Assembly: GCA_030596225.1 (NCBI GenBank) | Contig: JAUVKO010000123.1 | Coordinates: forward strand, 1 to 6,676 | Origin: Fidelibacterota bacterium | GTDB taxonomy: Bacteria; Fidelibacterota; UBA8477; JABMPR01 | Direction: 5' to 3' | Length of the DNA stretch: 6,676 nt | Shown: one piece after another, positions 5,980-6,676 of the stretch | Layout: each line of letters starts with the position of its first letter | Numbering within the stretch: position 1 is the first letter of the stretch | Position numbers and translations under genes: made by a program | Notes under the pieces: generated by a model | Told to the model about the DNA's origin: nothing | The model's database searches: none | What the model saw: only the letters and a program-made list of their open reading frames with translations

Positions 5980-6084
5980 GTCATCCTGGAGGCCAACGGC
6001 CGAAGGATCTTGATCCATGAAATAAACGTTGGAGATTCTTCTCTTCGTCCCGACTAATCAGTCAGGACTTCGCTCAAGGATAAC
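5980..6084. repeat. Imperfect palindromic intergenic repeat (GTCATCCT type)
   Basis: GTCATCCTGGAG (5980-5991) is partly complemented by CTCAAGGATAAC (6073-6084), with hairpins in between: GGCC-AAC-GGCC (5991-6001), GGATC-TT-GATCC (6005-6016), and GTCCCGACT/AGTCAGGAC (6047-6068, one mismatch). The words GTCATCCTG, CGAAGGATCT and GAGATTCTTC are those of a dispersed, REP/MITE-like repeat common between genes in many bacterial genomes. It fills the gap between the DUF4416 remnant and the converging gene, and may protect or end transcripts. Confidence 0.7.
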
Positions 6085-6105
6085 GCAAGCATTAGGGAAA
6101 CAATC

Positions 6106-6675
6106 CTAAGACTGTGATTCAGTAACCTTCTGTAATTCAGTGGCACGGGTATAGAATTCTTCCAGCTCCATTTCCTTGATATAAACCAGACCCTTGGCAG
6201 CCCGAATCCGGGGATGCTCATGCTCATACCAGAAATCACGTCCCATTACACGCTTCATGTCCTGATGCTGCTGAACTTGAATAGCCTGAGCCAGTTCAGA
6301 AAAGGGTCCGTTATAATCATAACTTGGGAAAGGGGCATCTACCTGAGATTGAAAACAGTGCCGGAAAATTTCCCTCATGATGGCCATTGAATTTAAAGAA
6401 ATCGGTACAAAGATATTTGCATCAGTCGGTTGAAACTTGAACCAGACATTACGATAACCCCAGACCCGTAGGGGAGCATCTGGATGTTTTTGTTTGTACA
6501 ATCTGATGGCTGCGGCAACGGCCTGCAGAACTTTATAATGAGTATCAGGACCGCTGGCTTCCGGGTCCAGTGCTAAAGTTACCACGGTGGGCCGAATCTG
6601 TTCCATGTATTCCAGAATAGGTTGTACATCACGATCCATTGTCGGATCTTCAGTAAAAATATCACCTTTATAGAA
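6106..6675 (-). CDS. C-terminal part of a glucosamine-6-phosphate deaminase-type protein, PIG-L/LmbE domain (partial)
   Basis: The frame is open to the window edge: before the ATG at 6639 it continues FYKGDIFTEDPT, so that ATG is internal and the gene starts outside the window. The 189 visible residues resemble the C-terminus of the long (about 640-690 aa) FCB-group proteins in which a NagB-like glucosamine-6-phosphate deaminase is fused to a PIG-L/LmbE deacetylase-like domain. Diagnostic stretches include MDRDVQPILEYMEQIRPTVV, LALDPEASGPDTHYKVLQA, LRVWGYRNVWFKFQP, FVPISLNSMAIM, FPSYDYNGPFSELAQ and KGLVYIKEMELEEFY. The His in GPDTHYK is probably a late metal ligand; the PHPDD-type motif would lie upstream and is not visible. 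Likely role: hydrolysis or deamination of N-acetylglucosamine-derived sugars in the cytoplasm. Whether the NagB half is present here cannot be seen. Confidence 0.82.
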   Translation of the reverse strand, partial: FYKGDIFTEDPTMDRDVQPILEYMEQIRPTVVTLALDPEASGPDTHYKVLQAVAAAIRLYKQKHPDAPLRVWGYRNVWFKFQPTDANIFVPISLNSMAIMREIFRHCFQSQVDAPFPSYDYNGPFSELAQAIQVQQHQDMKRVMGRDFWYEHEHPRIRAAKGLVYIKEMELEEFYTRATELQKVTESQS

Positions 6676-6676
6676 T

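Noticed and set aside
6054..6239. Minus-strand 61-codon frame overlapping the PIG-L gene end
   Set aside because: It overlaps the conserved C-terminus of the PIG-L protein in another frame and runs into the palindromic repeat; no protein features.

Overview
The window looks like a chromosomal segment from a bacterium of the Fibrobacterota-Chlorobiota-Bacteroidota (FCB) type, possibly a Neomarinimicrobiota/Cloacimonadota-like lineage. The placement is inferred from the gene content (DUF3467 protein, DUF4416 remnant, glucosamine-6-phosphate deaminase-type PIG-L domain, lipoprotein-like GH13 enzyme), not from a marker gene, so it is tentative. The organism very probably makes selenoproteins, because its selD gene carries an in-frame UGA at the catalytic position.

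Layout, left to right. Positions 2-49 are the last codons of a gene entering from the left. A spacer with an AATTGGTAT-type inverted repeat (70-152) precedes a small DUF3467 gene (182-499, +). A strong palindromic terminator (522-547) serves it and probably also the convergent selD gene. selD runs on the minus strand; its real extent is 606-1661, since TGA at 1605-1607 is best read as selenocysteine, with a candidate SECIS hairpin just 3' of it. Divergently from selD lies a 611-613 aa GH13 alpha-amylase-type enzyme with a lipoprotein-like N-terminus and a C-terminal glycogen/starch-binding domain (1755-3596, +). Its promoter-like boxes lie so close to the start that the mRNA may be leaderless.

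From 3597 to 3765 there is a weak terminator, a large inverted repeat and a second, one-sided copy of the TACCAATT repeat. Then comes a complete-looking 1,910-bp insertion sequence (3766-5675) with 20-bp terminal inverted repeats (19/20 identical) and one intact 536 aa DDE transposase on the minus strand with its own promoter. Directly at the right IS end the C-terminal half of a DUF4416 gene begins (5678-5968, +). Its 5' half is not on the other side of the IS and no target duplication is visible, so the IS boundary looks like the edge of a deletion or recombination. A 105-bp imperfect palindromic intergenic repeat (5980-6084) follows, and the window ends in the 3' part of a minus-strand gene for a glucosamine-6-phosphate deaminase-associated PIG-L/LmbE domain (6106-6675).

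There is no obvious multi-gene operon. The intact genes are mostly single units: selenium metabolism (selD), alpha-glucan breakdown (GH13) and amino-sugar metabolism (PIG-L part). The most informative points are the selenocysteine-containing SelD, whose active site is lost by any ordinary ORF call, and the IS-associated gene truncation. I saw no CRISPR array, tRNA or rRNA.
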